A stretch of DNA of 64,000 nucleotides from Pirellulaceae bacterium (GTDB lineage Bacteria; Planctomycetota; Planctomycetia; Pirellulales; Pirellulaceae): positions 310,001 through 374,000 of the forward strand of contig BPJV01000004.1 of assembly GCA_026004795.1 (NCBI GenBank), written 5' to 3'. This document shows positions 39,841 through 48,688 of the stretch, piece after piece (within the stretch, counting starts at the first letter, position 1; each line of letters starts with the position of its first letter). The position numbers were made by a program, and so were the translations under genes. Under the pieces are notes generated by a model. It was not told the DNA's origin, ran no database searches, and worked only from the letters and a program-made list of their open reading frames with translations.

Positions 39841-39978
39841 GTTGACCTTGTAGAAAATTACCTTTTTGAGCCGTTTATAGAAAACACGGGAAGTTTTTTT
39901 AGCTGGTTCTTTTCCTGGGGTAATGGAGCTCGTCGGCGCACCCGACTGATCGAAAGATTAGCGGACCCACGTGATTAA
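39841..39978 (+). pseudogene. C-terminal fragment of a probable toxin, cut by IS copy 1
   Basis: Directly at the right end of IS copy 1 a frame reads VDLVENYLFEPFIENTG, SFFSWFFSWGNGARRR, TRLIERLADPRD and stops at 39978. It has no start of its own. Its position (before a small gene, then a cassette leader and RHS core) matches the toxin-tail / immunity order of cassettes A and B, so it is probably the tail of another RHS tip whose core was lost on the other side of the IS. That identity is inferred from position only. Confidence 0.4.
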
Positions 39979-40083
39979 AGTGAACTCAATGGTCGCAATA
40001 AATACAATCGCAATCTACACGCAATAGAATTAAATCCTTGGTTTTTTAAAAAAATGCTCGATTGACCGAAGATGGAGATTCGA

Positions 40084-40884
40084 ATGTCCGATGAATTCGA
40101 TCCGAAAGTGGACCTACCCGGTTTAGATGCATGGGTGAAGAGGGATCCAGATGGAACGGTTTGGAGTTTGGGCGTTTCCGGACCGGAAGGTGCCACATTT
40201 GAGACAAGACTGCTTGGCAAGCTCCCCAACCTTCGCAGCATACGCCTATGGGACGTACAAATCGAACCATCCATCTGGGATGGTTTGACGCAATTGCCGG
40301 ACCTGCGCACCGTCGAAATGTTGGGGGTCCGCAACAACTGCCGCGGTGTGCGCAAGCTGAAAGCATGCCCGAAGTTATTCAAGCTCGACCTCCGCGATCG
40401 TGCAGTCGATGATGCGACACTACGTGAAATTGTGGAGATCACTCAGCTCGAAGAATTAGTATTGATCGATACAAGCGTCTTCGATATTCGCCCTATTGAG
40501 CCATTGGCAAATCAATTGAGGTATCTTGACCTATCCGGAACTCAAGTCGGTGATGCGCAGATGGGGACAGTTGCGCGCTGTTGGAAGTTGCGCCAGCTTG
40601 GTTTGGAAGGCACTCGTGTTTCTGACGAAGGACTGCGATGCTTGACAAGCCTCAAGTACCTTAAATACCTAACGATTCAAGAGAGTTATATCACGACTAA
40701 GGCTTTCAGCATATTGCCGTGGTTTCATGACTTAGAGATTCTCTACATTGGTCTTCCCGTAACAGAAGACGCACTACAGCATCTGAGGCAACTGATGAGA
40801 TTGCGGGAGCTTTATGTTGGAGACGCAGTTTCTGAAGAGGAGAAAGAGAAGATCGAACAGTATTTAGGTGCGGTAGTGGAATAG
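40084..40884 (+). CDS. Leucine-rich-repeat protein, possible immunity protein
   Basis: About 266 residues with repeated LRR units of the xxLxxLxLxxT type: LPNLRSIRLWDV, LPDLRTVEML, TQLEELVLIDTSV, NQLRYLDLSGTQV, WKLRQLGLEGTRVSDEGL, LKYLKYLTIQES and HDLEILYIGLPV. There is no signal or membrane segment, so it is cytoplasmic. ATG 40084 has GGAG seven bases upstream; ATG 40072 is an alternative. Base use is more AT-rich than the backbone genes, as in the other cassette tails. It sits between a toxin-like tail and the next RHS cassette leader, the place of an immunity gene. Function otherwise unknown. Confidence 0.75.
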   Translation: MSDEFDPKVDLPGLDAWVKRDPDGTVWSLGVSGPEGATFETRLLGKLPNLRSIRLWDVQIEPSIWDGLTQLPDLRTVEMLGVRNNCRGVRKLKACPKLFKLDLRDRAVDDATLREIVEITQLEELVLIDTSVFDIRPIEPLANQLRYLDLSGTQVGDAQMGTVARCWKLRQLGLEGTRVSDEGLRCLTSLKYLKYLTIQESYITTKAFSILPWFHDLEILYIGLPVTEDALQHLRQLMRLRELYVGDAVSEEEKEKIEQYLGAVVE

Positions 40885-40906
40885 ATTAAGTGTTCGGAAG
40901 GATCTT

Positions 40907-40979
40907 GGTGCCACCGACGGCATGGGTTTACGTAACCTTTTCTCCAACACTAGGTTATGAGATGGCACGTGCGGCCGCG
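40907..40979 (+). repeat. RHS cassette leader, copy D
   Basis: A block of about 72 bp that recurs before each RHS core in this window. It begins GGTGCCACC, has an inverted repeat with arms (T)AACCT...AGGTTA, then TATGAGATG, and ends in CGCGAAGAG of the core. Confidence 0.75.
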
Positions 40980-41346
40980 AAGAGATTTTCGTGTGGACCG
41001 ATGGCCAGGAAGTGCTGCGGATTGTCGATTTCGACGCCGAAGGGGTCGACGCGGCGCGGTTGATGAACCGGTACCTGTGGGGGCCAGTGGTGGACCAGTT
41101 GTTGGCCGACGAACAGTATTTATCGTGGTGGTCGCCGGACGCGTTCCACGGCAGCGCGTTTCTGGGGGCTGGGCCCGTCTACTGGCCGCTGACCGATCAC
41201 CTGGGCACAGTCCGCGACCTGGTGGATAGCAACTCGGGCGTCCGCGAACATCAGGTGTTCGACAGTTTCGGCAATCTGGTGCACGAAGCCGACTTTGACG
41301 CGGCGGGCAACCCGATTGCGTCCAGCCATCAAGATGCCGTCGATGC
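40980..41346 (+). pseudogene. RHS-associated core fragment, cassette D, cut by IS66
   Basis: The frame reads EEIFVWTDGQEVLRIVDFDA, LMNRYLWGPVVDQLLADEQ, YWPLTDHLGTVRDLVDSN and ends at SHQDAVDA, exactly where IS66 begins. The other cassettes continue from this point with VFGYTGRSW. These are RHS repeat-associated core motifs. A TGA lies just upstream in this frame, and the ATG after the leader hairpin is out of frame, so it is not expressed as such. The toxin tail is missing; the far side of IS66 carries unrelated sequence. Confidence 0.8.
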
Positions 41347-41487
41347 GTAAGCGCCCAGCAGGGCCATTGGCCGATGGGGGCGTTGGTGGGGGCGTCTGAC
41401 TTGCTCGGTTCGATAGAAGAAGGTGAGAGGGACGATTCCGCAGGCAGGGCGGCGGACGCGAGTTAACGCGCAGCAATTAGCACAGGC

Positions 41488-41650
41488 TGACACATCAGGC
41501 CGACACATCAGGCCGACACATCAGACCGACACATCAGACCGACACATCAGGCCGGCACATCAGGCCGGCACATCAGACCGGCACATCAGACCGGCACATC
41601 AGACCGGCACATCAGACCGGCACATCGGATCGGCACATCGGATCGGCACA
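41488..41650. repeat. 13-bp minisatellite inside the IS66 element
   Basis: About 12 direct copies of ACATCAGRCCGRC with small variations, between the left IS66 end and the tnpC stop. There is no spacer between units, so it is not CRISPR. It may be expanded non-coding filler of the element. Confidence 0.95.
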
Positions 41651-41739
41651 AAGACCGGCACATCGCGCATCGGCACGAAGATCGGCACCAAGGAGAATCA
41701 GTAACGTGGCTGACTTAAACAGTCCCGCTGAGCCGCCGA

Positions 41740-43527
41740 TCATGTGGAGCCCGATCGGGCGCGTTGCTTCCATGCTCGACGCCGGACACGACGCTCTCGT
41801 TTGCGATCCGTCCGCTCCTTGCGCTCCTGAATGCGATGCTCGCGAACAGCTTCCGGATGCTCGTGACGCCAGTGCCATGGCAAGAGCGACTCGTAGTTCG
41901 TATTGCCGGCAAGCAGTTGGTCGAGCACATCCTTGATGTAAGACCACACGTCCAGATCGTTCCGCAGGGCACTGCTAACCAGAGTCAGTAAGCCGGCCGT
42001 TCGTTCACCCCCCTTCACGCTACCAGCAAACAGCCAGTTCTTCCTGCCGATCGCAACCTGTTTCATCAGTTGCTCGGTATCGTTATTGTCGATCGGCACG
42101 TGAGGATCATCCAAATACCGTCGCAACGGACCCCAGTGGTTCTTAATGTATTGGATCGCTTTGCCAAAGTCGGACTTCGGAAGAATCACGTGGCCAGTTC
42201 GCTCGTCCGCGTCCTTCAACCACTGCTCCATCGCCTTCCAGATTTCGACCGCCTCGGTCTGACGCAGTTGCAGACGTTCTTCGGGCGACATATCCTTGCC
42301 ACGGTCCTCGATGTCCCACAACTGTTGATACCACTGCAGCCACTGCCGTCGATCAGACGGATAGGCGTTCGACTCGAATATCTTGCGGCGGGCATGGGCA
42401 TTGCATGCAGCGCGGACAATGGCCCCTTCCGATGCCACCACAATCGACTCGAATCCAGACCAGCAATCTCCTATTAACGTCCCCTGGTAGTCGCGAAACA
42501 TCAACTCGGGGCCGTCCCGGTGGCGACTTACCGTAAAGTCGAACAGATTCAGTTTGATCGTCGAGCCGCGGTAGGCCCACATCCGGCCATTGATGCTGCG
42601 TTTCCCTTCCCGAATTGCCTCGCTGAACACTTCGTGCATACGACGTTGCTTGGGATCCTCCAAGTCGAAGTCGGGCAGCGCACGAGGCAGCAGGAGCGCC
42701 GTTCGCGTTTCATCGGTTCCGATGACCGAGTCTTGCATTAACTGCTGCTTGAAGTACGCGAGTAGAGGCTCGATCACGAAATGGGCTTGGGCGTAGATGT
42801 TGCACAGCGTGCTGCGTTGCGGAGTCCAGCCAATACTGCGAAACAGGTCCTGCTGCCGATAGAATGGCAGGTGATAGCCGAGTCTCGCTGTGATGATCTC
42901 CGCTGCCACCGAAGTATCGTACTTATTGCCTTCCACCAGGCTGCTCGGCCGCTCGGGGGAAGCGATGCCACAATCAGGCGAGGCGGCACAGGCGTACTTG
43001 GGATAGAGTGTCACGAGCACTTTGGCTTTTGGCGGCTGATACACCAGCGTTTCGGTGCGGTCCCACATGGCCTCGGGCAGCAGTTCGCGATCACCGTGAG
43101 TCGGGCAGGTTTTCAAATCGTCAGAAACCTCGGCCATCACCTCTTCACGCGGCAGATGCGGCGGGAGACGCTCGTCTCGCCTCTTGCGCGGACGCCGCCG
43201 CTTATGTTCGGGAATCGTCTGCTCGAGTTCTTCCACGGCATCGGCCAGGCCTTCGGCCGCATCGGCTGCTTCGTCCGAATCGCCGAAATCGAGCTTCAAC
43301 TGATTCGGATCGGCGAGATAGCGTTCGCTGCGTTTGCGAAATGTCTGCAGCAAGAGCTCATCGTAGGCCTTCTTCCAACCGGCAACTTCTTCCTGCAGCG
43401 ACTTGATCTTCAGGTCCTTCTCCTGAAGCTCAACGTCAAGCCTGCGGAGTTGCTCGCGGAAAAGTGCGTTTGCCTGCTCAAGCTGAGCTAGCCGATCGCC
43501 GTCGTCAGGATGCGTTGTTGTGTTCAT
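41740..43527 (-). CDS. tnpC: IS66 transposase TnpC
   Basis: About 595 residues from ATG 43527. The N-terminal coiled coil (LAQLEQANALFREQLRRLDV, then QEKDLKIKSLQEEVAGWKK) precedes FRKRSERY, a zinc-finger-like region (CPTHGD), and the DDE domain: VIGTDETRTALL, TLIGDCWSGFES and the final IDNNDTEQLMKQVAIGRKNW with the catalytic Glu. NAHARRKIFE is also typical. The C-terminus has a long Arg/Lys-rich tail (KERTDRKRERRVRRRAWKQR). Intact reading suggests a functional element. Confidence 0.93.
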   Translation of the reverse strand: MNTTTHPDDGDRLAQLEQANALFREQLRRLDVELQEKDLKIKSLQEEVAGWKKAYDELLLQTFRKRSERYLADPNQLKLDFGDSDEAADAAEGLADAVEELEQTIPEHKRRRPRKRRDERLPPHLPREEVMAEVSDDLKTCPTHGDRELLPEAMWDRTETLVYQPPKAKVLVTLYPKYACAASPDCGIASPERPSSLVEGNKYDTSVAAEIITARLGYHLPFYRQQDLFRSIGWTPQRSTLCNIYAQAHFVIEPLLAYFKQQLMQDSVIGTDETRTALLLPRALPDFDLEDPKQRRMHEVFSEAIREGKRSINGRMWAYRGSTIKLNLFDFTVSRHRDGPELMFRDYQGTLIGDCWSGFESIVVASEGAIVRAACNAHARRKIFESNAYPSDRRQWLQWYQQLWDIEDRGKDMSPEERLQLRQTEAVEIWKAMEQWLKDADERTGHVILPKSDFGKAIQYIKNHWGPLRRYLDDPHVPIDNNDTEQLMKQVAIGRKNWLFAGSVKGGERTAGLLTLVSSALRNDLDVWSYIKDVLDQLLAGNTNYESLLPWHWRHEHPEAVREHRIQERKERTDRKRERRVRRRAWKQRARSGST

Positions 43528-43668
43528 GACGACGAATGTAGCCAGGTGCGCCGATGGCGCAAGACCCTTTTCGAGGTTCTTGCAAGTTTTTTTCAAAACG
43601 TTTTCACGCATCCATTACTCGACGCAGGACGTGTTCGATCCGACCAGCATCACCGGTGCACTCGGTGC

Positions 43669-44037
43669 CTATGCTGCTTGCGTTCTGGATAGAGCAAACC
43701 GTTTGCGACGGCGATCGGAGCCAACCAACGACACGCCGGCAAGCAACATCGCAAGCTGTGTCGTGTCCAATTCGATCGCCTCAGCACCGTCGTTGGGCCG
43801 TAGCGATTCGAACGTCCCCGCTTCGAGCACGCGGTAGTAAAGCCAAAACCCGCCGCGTTCATAATGAAGAACCTTCATGCGATCTTGCCGGCGGTTGATG
43901 AAGACATACAGGCTGCCGTCGAGCGGGTCTGCGTTGAGTTGCTCCCGTACCAGACCGCTAAGTCCGCTAATGCCTCTGCGGAGATCTGCGGGGCGGGTGT
44001 AGACGTAGATTCTGACGCCAGCGGCGATCGATAGCAT
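43669..44037 (-). CDS. tnpB: IS66 accessory protein TnpB
   Basis: About 122 residues starting MLSIAAGVRIYVYTRPADLR, then GISGLSGLVREQL and SLYVFINRRQDRMKVLHYERGG, WLYYRVLEAGTF and LDTTQLAMLLAG. This is the standard TnpB sequence required for IS66 transposition; its biochemical role is unknown. ATG 44037 is chosen because family members start near MLSI; it lies four bases beyond the tnpA stop. Confidence 0.92.
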   Translation of the reverse strand: MLSIAAGVRIYVYTRPADLRRGISGLSGLVREQLNADPLDGSLYVFINRRQDRMKVLHYERGGFWLYYRVLEAGTFESLRPNDGAEAIELDTTQLAMLLAGVSLVGSDRRRKRFALSRTQAA

Positions 44038-44041
44038 GCGG

Positions 44042-44383
44042 TCAGCCTCCCAAGCCCGTTTCATACGTCGCCACCATTTTGTCCAGCGCCAGTTCCACTA
44101 GCCGAAGATCGGGACCGACGACGATCTCCACGTTGTTAGGGAGGCGAATGGATAGGCCCATCGGGGAAACTTGACCTTCGACCACCCGCACTTTTTGAAA
44201 TGCCGGCTGGCCAGTGCGCTGGGACGTGCCGCGGTCGCCGAGCTTCTTTTTCCAGTGGTAGAATGACGGTTGCGAAACCTGCTCGGCTTTGCAGAACTCC
44301 GTGACGGTTTGACCAGATGCAGCATAGCGAGCCATTCGCTGCGACCACTCTCGAATTTTCGCCGGACGCGGTCCTTGTGCCAT
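44042..44383 (-). CDS. tnpA: IS66 accessory protein TnpA
   Basis: About 113 residues: a helix-turn-helix start (WSQRMARYAASGQTVTEFCK, then SQPSFYHWKKKLG) and a C-terminal part with IRLPNNVEIVVGPDLRLVE. This matches the IS66 TnpA family, which probably binds the element ends. It is the first gene of the tnpABC operon and begins about 96 bases inside the right IS end. Confidence 0.92.
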   Translation of the reverse strand: MAQGPRPAKIREWSQRMARYAASGQTVTEFCKAEQVSQPSFYHWKKKLGDRGTSQRTGQPAFQKVRVVEGQVSPMGLSIRLPNNVEIVVGPDLRLVELALDKMVATYETGLGG

Positions 44384-44479
44384 GGGAGTCACTCCTCAGG
44401 TTGACGTAGCAGCTGGAAACTAATCGCCTACGTCACCAACATACCCCCTTCGTCAACAACCGTTCTGATGGGCGCTTAC

Positions 44480-45953
44480 TTTGAATCGCCAGTTAGTTGC
44501 ATCCGAACTAGCGGAACGAACGCCGCCAGAGGGCAATGCAAAGGGCCGTGTCGCTGAATATACGGAGATGGGCCTGATCCGAAACGAGGTCAAGAAACAG
44601 CGGCGTCACTGCCGCATCAGAGACTTGTTCATCCGAGCTGGCCGCGCGGTGCAGGTTCTTAAGCCTTGCTTCCTCATGAGCCCCTTGTCAGTGTCGCAGT
44701 ACATCGTACCTGATGCCGTGGAGTTCGATCTTGTGTTGATCGATGAAGCGTCGCAAGTCAAGCCAGAGGACGCACTGGGTACTATTTTGCGAGCACGCCA
44801 ATTAGTGGTGGTTGGCGATGCTAACCAATTGCCGCCTACATCGTTCTTCGATCGAGTGACCGATGAAGTTGACGATGAGGAGGAAACTCAATTTGATAAT
44901 GCCGAGTCGATTTTGGAGGTGGCGACAAAGGCGTTCCAGCCAGTCCGACGCTTGCGGTGGCATTACCGCAGTCAACACGAGAGCCTCATTCAGTTTTCGA
45001 ACCATCACTTTTACGACAACGACCTGATCGTGTTTCCGTCCCCTTCACGCGATTCGGGCAGACTCGGTGTGGTCTACCACCAGATTGAAGGAGGCTGGTT
45101 CAAGAAAGGTGAGAATCCCGAAGAAGCGAAGCGCGTCGTCGAAGCCGTCATCACGCACCTCAGACGGTATCCTAACGAAAGCCTGGGCGTGGGTGCTCTC
45201 AATCTGAAGCAAAGTCGCTTGATCGAAGAGATTCTCGATGCCGAATGTCAAAAGCATCCTGATGTGATGGAGGCGATAAGCAGGCGGCAGCATTTACAAG
45301 AGCCAATATTCATTAAGAATCTGGAAAATCTGCAAGGCGATGAGCGCGATGTTATTTGCATTTCATGTACATACGGGCCGGATCCAACTACGGGTCGGCT
45401 GATGAACCGTTTTGGGCCCATTAACGGGCCAGCGGGCTGGCGACGATTAAATGTATTGGTGACGCGAGCCCGTCAAAGGTTGGAGTTGTTCTCGTCAATG
45501 CAACCACACGAAATCAATGCCGGACCAGAAAAACCACGTGGAGTGATTGCGCTGCGCAACTACCTGGAGTATGCGTTGACGGGGGGCTCTACCGGGCATC
45601 AATTTGTGAACGAATACGAACTGCGGACCGCGTTCGAACACACTGTTTCCCGAATTGTTGAAAAGGCTGGTCTAGTTCCCGTGCCTCGCATAGGTGTCGC
45701 CGGCTTCTTTCTCGATATGGGTGTGCGCAACCCGAACGGTAATCCTGATTTCCTTCTGGGGATTCAGTACGATGGTCCGTGCTATCGCAGCTCGAAGTCC
45801 ACGAGAGACCGGGATCGATTACAAGACGAGGTGGTGCTTTCGCGAGGTTGGCAGTTGCATCGGTTGTGGTCATTGGACTGGTTCATGAACCAAGCTTATG
45901 AAGAAGAACGCCTCCTGTCGGTTCTCGCGAGTCTACCAAAAGGAGACCACTAA
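44480..45953 (+). pseudogene. N-terminally deleted SF1 helicase with C-terminal restriction-endonuclease-like domain (DUF4011-helicase defence type)
   Basis: The frame opens exactly at the IS66 end and runs 490 codons. Helicase motifs II-VI are present: VLIDEASQVKPEDAL, QLVVVGDANQLPPTSF, RLRWHYRSQHESLIQFSN, NLENLQGDERDVICIS and RLNVLVTRARQRLELFSS. The C-terminus is a PD-(D/E)xK-like domain (GNPDFLLGIQYDGPCYRSS, QDEVVLSRGWQLHRLWSLDWF), as in the MTES_1575/Vsr-like tails of DUF4011 helicases. The ATP-binding motif I and all upstream domains are missing. Proteins of this architecture are known anti-phage factors (Hhe-type). IS66-linked deletion inactivated it. Confidence 0.82.
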
Positions 45954-46342
45954 CTCGGAGACCCGGACTACTGGGCGTCGAAATCGTCTGCTCACGGAAT
46001 CGGGCTGCAGGATGATGAAATCGCAGCCAGGTGGGAACCGTTTTCGATATACTTTTGCCGGTGACCCTCGGCTGTCAGCTTGTCGTCTGACGCCCCTACG
46101 CATTGCCAAACGCGTGTCAAATCAAACCAATTGGTTGAATCGAATCGAGTCAATCAAGCGGTCCAATTGAATGTGAGTTTGCGGTAAGCGTGCGGGCTGG
46201 AAAAATCTTGGATGGAATTGGGCGGGTGGCGGGTTGGCCTGAGCGGGCTGGATGGTGGTGGTGGTGCTTGTGGTGGTGGGAGGGGGTGATAGCCCGGAAC
46301 TAGCGGGCTGCCGGGGCTGGCGGTTGGCTGGGTTCCGATGCT
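45954..46342. other. Remnant DNA with an IS66-like terminus, no gene
   Basis: No coding frame is credible here. Around 46171-46260 the sequence (GGTAAGCGTGCGGGCTGG onward, AAAATCTTGGATGGAAT, GGCGGGTGGC) is closely matched near 56530-56615, and GTAAGCG recalls the IS66 end. It is the outer end of the truncated IS66 copy that follows. Confidence 0.5.
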
Positions 46343-46910
46343 TCAGGGGGACACTCCCGCCTGGGAAAGCTCGGCCTGGCGCTGAGCGTAGTTCCAAGGG
46401 AGCCAGGCATGGGGCTGGGAGGCCACGTCGTCGGCGTGGCGAAGAAGCGCTACCAGATACTGATAAGGATTGATGCGATTCAATTCGCACGTATGGATCA
46501 GCGTCATGTAGACGTCGCCCGCCTCTGCTCCGGTGGGTGAGCGATAGTAGAGCGAGTTCTTGCGGTGCAAAATCGATTTCTTCAGCGCACGCTCGGCCAC
46601 GTTGTTATCCAGAGGAGCGCCGGGAACTCGCAAGAACTGGGTCAGCCGCTCCCAGTGCTTGAGCATGTAGTTGATCGCTTGCCCCAGCGCTGAATTCGGC
46701 TCCACAAGCCGGTCGTCCAATTGCCGGGTCAGCCATTTGTGCAAGCCGTCCATCACCCGCTGGCTCTTGGCCCGGTGCAACGCCAGCCGCTTCTGGGGAG
46801 ACAATCCCTTACGCCGCGCCTCGGCATCCACGCGGTAGACGTGACTGAGCTGCCGGATCACATACTCCGTCTCTTCGGGGAACACGTCGACCAGGTCCAC
46901 TATCAGTAGT
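46343..46910 (-). pseudogene. IS66 transposase (TnpC) C-terminal fragment, second IS66 type
   Basis: About 190 residues on the complement read VFPEETEYVIRQLSHVYRVD, RLALHRAKSQRVMDGLHKWL, NSALGQAINYMLKHWERLTQ and PLDNNVAERALKKSILHRKN, with the DDE glutamate in NVAERALK, then LIHTCELNRINPYQYL. This is the end of an IS66 transposase that differs from the intact one. Upstream (46911 and above) the frame runs into palindromic repeats, so the first two thirds are lost. It marks the left edge of the minus-strand RHS cassettes. Confidence 0.82.
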
Positions 46911-47330
46911 GGAATTCGCCAGAGTTCCCAAATGCCGCAATTCGCCCCGAAGGGGCAGCGCCATGAAAGCCCAGGGCAGAGCGCCAGCGGCGAAGCCGCT
47001 GGAAGCGCCGCCCTGGGAACACGAATGCCCAACCATCCAAGCCCTGAAAGGGCGACCCAATTCTCATGCTGCCTTGTGTCCGTGACGTATATAGTATCCG
47101 CAGCCGCCAGAGGACGATCGGGCCGCCGCCACCGCGCCGGCCCTGGTTGTCGTCGCATAGCGATGCCCTGATAGTAGCCCGGTCATTCATGACCGGGGCG
47201 TCGAGTCCCCAATCCCTCCCTACGCGTCGCGTAGCGATGCGGTGAGGCGCTGTCTGGCGATGTGCAGGCAGAGCCTGCAAGGCATTGAATTCCCAGGCGG
47301 AGCCTGGGAACCAGAAAACCAGAAAAAAAT
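46911..47330. repeat. Cluster of REP-like palindromes
   Basis: Dense short hairpins: GCCCCGAAGGGGC, CCAGCGGCGAAGCCGCTGG, GCCCTGAAAGGGC, CCCGGTCATTCATGACCGGG and TCCCAGGCGGAGCCTGGGA. They fill the space between the IS66 fragment and the end of cassette C and intrude into the cassette C tail. Confidence 0.85.
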
Positions 47331-48338
47331 ATCTTCAATTTCATTTAACGCCTCCTGACATCGCTGCTTTTCTGATTTTGAGGCCTCCAAAGCCGCCTTC
47401 TTTTTTGCTCGCTCAGCTTCAGCTTTCAACTCTCTGTCGATCTTTCTTCGTCCGTCGCTTGCCTTCCTCGATTGCCCCTTTTGGTGGCGTTCTCGATTAG
47501 AAGGACTCGCATTAGCGGTATGCTTTTGTTGTCGTAGTTTCTTAAGAAGTGCTTCTAGTCGCGCACGCAGGTCTTCGTTCTCTTCCAATCCACTCGGATC
47601 GGTTGCGTCGACGGGGGCATTGCCCACATACCGATACAAATTCGCATCGCCAGCGGCGAAGGAGATGGGGTCTTGGCTGAGCCAGCGGCCGAGGGTGGGG
47701 GAGTACCAGCGGGCGCGATTGTATTGCAACTCGACGTCAGTGTCCCACGACCGGCCAGTATAACCGAATACCGTGTCCACCGCATCTTGATGGCTGGACA
47801 AGAGCGGATTGCCCGCCGCGTCATAGTCGGCTTCGTGGAGCAGGTTCTTCTGATTTTCAGCTGGCGACCGGGAACCTCTGGCCGTCGGCCTCCGCGTATC
47901 AGACTGGCTAACCAATCCTCGGCCACTTCGGAGGAAAGAGGCGGAGCCTCAACTGGCAGTGCGTTCCCAGGCGGAGCCTGGGAACGAGGGAAAAGAAATC
48001 TCCGCGAAGTCGGAGCACTCCAAAGATCGGCCAGAATTGTCAAGCGCTGCAAATCAGCGATCCGGGACTCCATGGCTGTCGCATCCCAGCCGCGAAGCGG
48101 CGAGATAATCTAGCTCCGGGCGGGAGCCCGGAGTTCGTGTCGCAGTATCCCGGGAGTCCCGAAGGGACGACATCTGGAACTGTTCGTCGGCCAACAACTG
48201 ATCGACCGCCGCGCCCCACAGGTAGCGATTCATCAACCGTGCCGCGTCCGCCCCCTCCGCATCGAAATCAACAATCCGCAGCACTTCCTGGCCGTCGGCC
48301 CAGACAAAAATCTCTTCGCGATCCCACGTGCATCTCAT
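47220..48338 (-). pseudogene. RHS cassette C: core interrupted by palindromic repeats, Lys-rich tail
   Basis: Starts in frame right after its leader (ATG 48338, MRCTWDREEIFVWADGQE) and reads the RHS core to LLADEQF. There about 300-400 bases of palindromic DNA replace the middle (stop at 48054). The core resumes as LLHEADYDAAGNPLLSSHQD, VFGYTGRSWDTDVELQYNRA and DATDPSGLEENE. The tail after DPSGL is a charged coiled coil (LRARLEALLKKLRQQKH; KAEAERAKKKAALEASKSEK) ending in repeat-derived sequence (IARQRLTASLRDA), so its true C-terminus is gone. No immunity gene remains. It is a dead cassette. Confidence 0.78.
47930..48175. repeat. Palindromic element inserted in cassette C core
   Basis: Contains GAGGCGGAGCCTC, GTTCCCAGGCGGAGCCTGGG, GCCGCGAAGCGGC, CTCCGGGCGGGAGCCCGGAG and GTCCCGAAGGGAC. 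The first two, with their spacer and flanks, recur almost unchanged at 55110-55180 in truncated cassette E. Confidence 0.88.
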
Positions 48339-48388
48339 AACCTGTTGCTGCAGAGCAGGTTATGCTAGTCCGTACGGTGGGTGGCACC
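48317..48388 (-). repeat. RHS cassette leader, copy C
   Basis: Same 72-bp block as the others: GGTGCCACCCAC, hairpin arms AACCTG...CAGGTT around TGCAG, then TATGAGATG. A TAA in the core frame lies in the left arm, so the core cannot be a continuation of an upstream gene. Confidence 0.85.
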
Positions 48389-48688
48389 AAGTATCGCGGA
48401 CCACTCCAGCGAAAATGGCATCCAGCCACCGCGGCCATCAACTCGGCGATCATCCGTGCTCGCCGTCTCGCTTCGCGTTCCTTCTTCTCCTGTTCCGATT
48501 CCAACACAACCAGGCACCCGCAATTCTTCTCCGCTGCATCGCACTGGACAATCTTACGGCGTTGCGTCGGGCTGGTTACTCAACTCCTTCGTCACTATCA
48601 CCAGCCCGCCGCTGCTACCAACTGGTCGAAGTGAAGTGTTACGCACTGTCACAGTGCGACTACAATTCGGCCGGTAACATCTTGCATG
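48389..48688. other. Spacer between immunity gene B and cassette C
   Basis: No gene. The first 80 bases (CCAGCGAAAATGGCATCCAG onward, CACCGCGGCCATCAAC) are shared with the spacer at 51830-51900. A small palindrome GCACTGTCACAGTGC sits near 48645 and could act as a terminator stem, without a clear T-run. Confidence 0.5.

Larger units (their letters stand above)
41347..44479 (-). mobile_element. IS66-family insertion sequence
   Basis: 3133 bp with ends GTAAGCGCCCAGCAG (plus strand at 41347) and GTAAGCGCCCATCAG (complement at 44479), the usual GTAA start of IS66 ends. It contains tnpA, tnpB and tnpC on the minus strand plus about 390 bases of 3' non-coding DNA with a 13-bp minisatellite. Flanks do not show an 8-bp duplication (GTCGATGC against TTTGAATC), so one side was deleted or recombined after insertion. 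Confidence 0.88.

Noticed and set aside
41488-41650. Possible CRISPR array
   Set aside because: Units are only 13 bp and follow each other without spacers; there are no cas genes.
46903-47280. Small coding frames in the palindrome cluster
   Set aside because: They are built from hairpin repeats and change composition with each palindrome; no start sites or homology.
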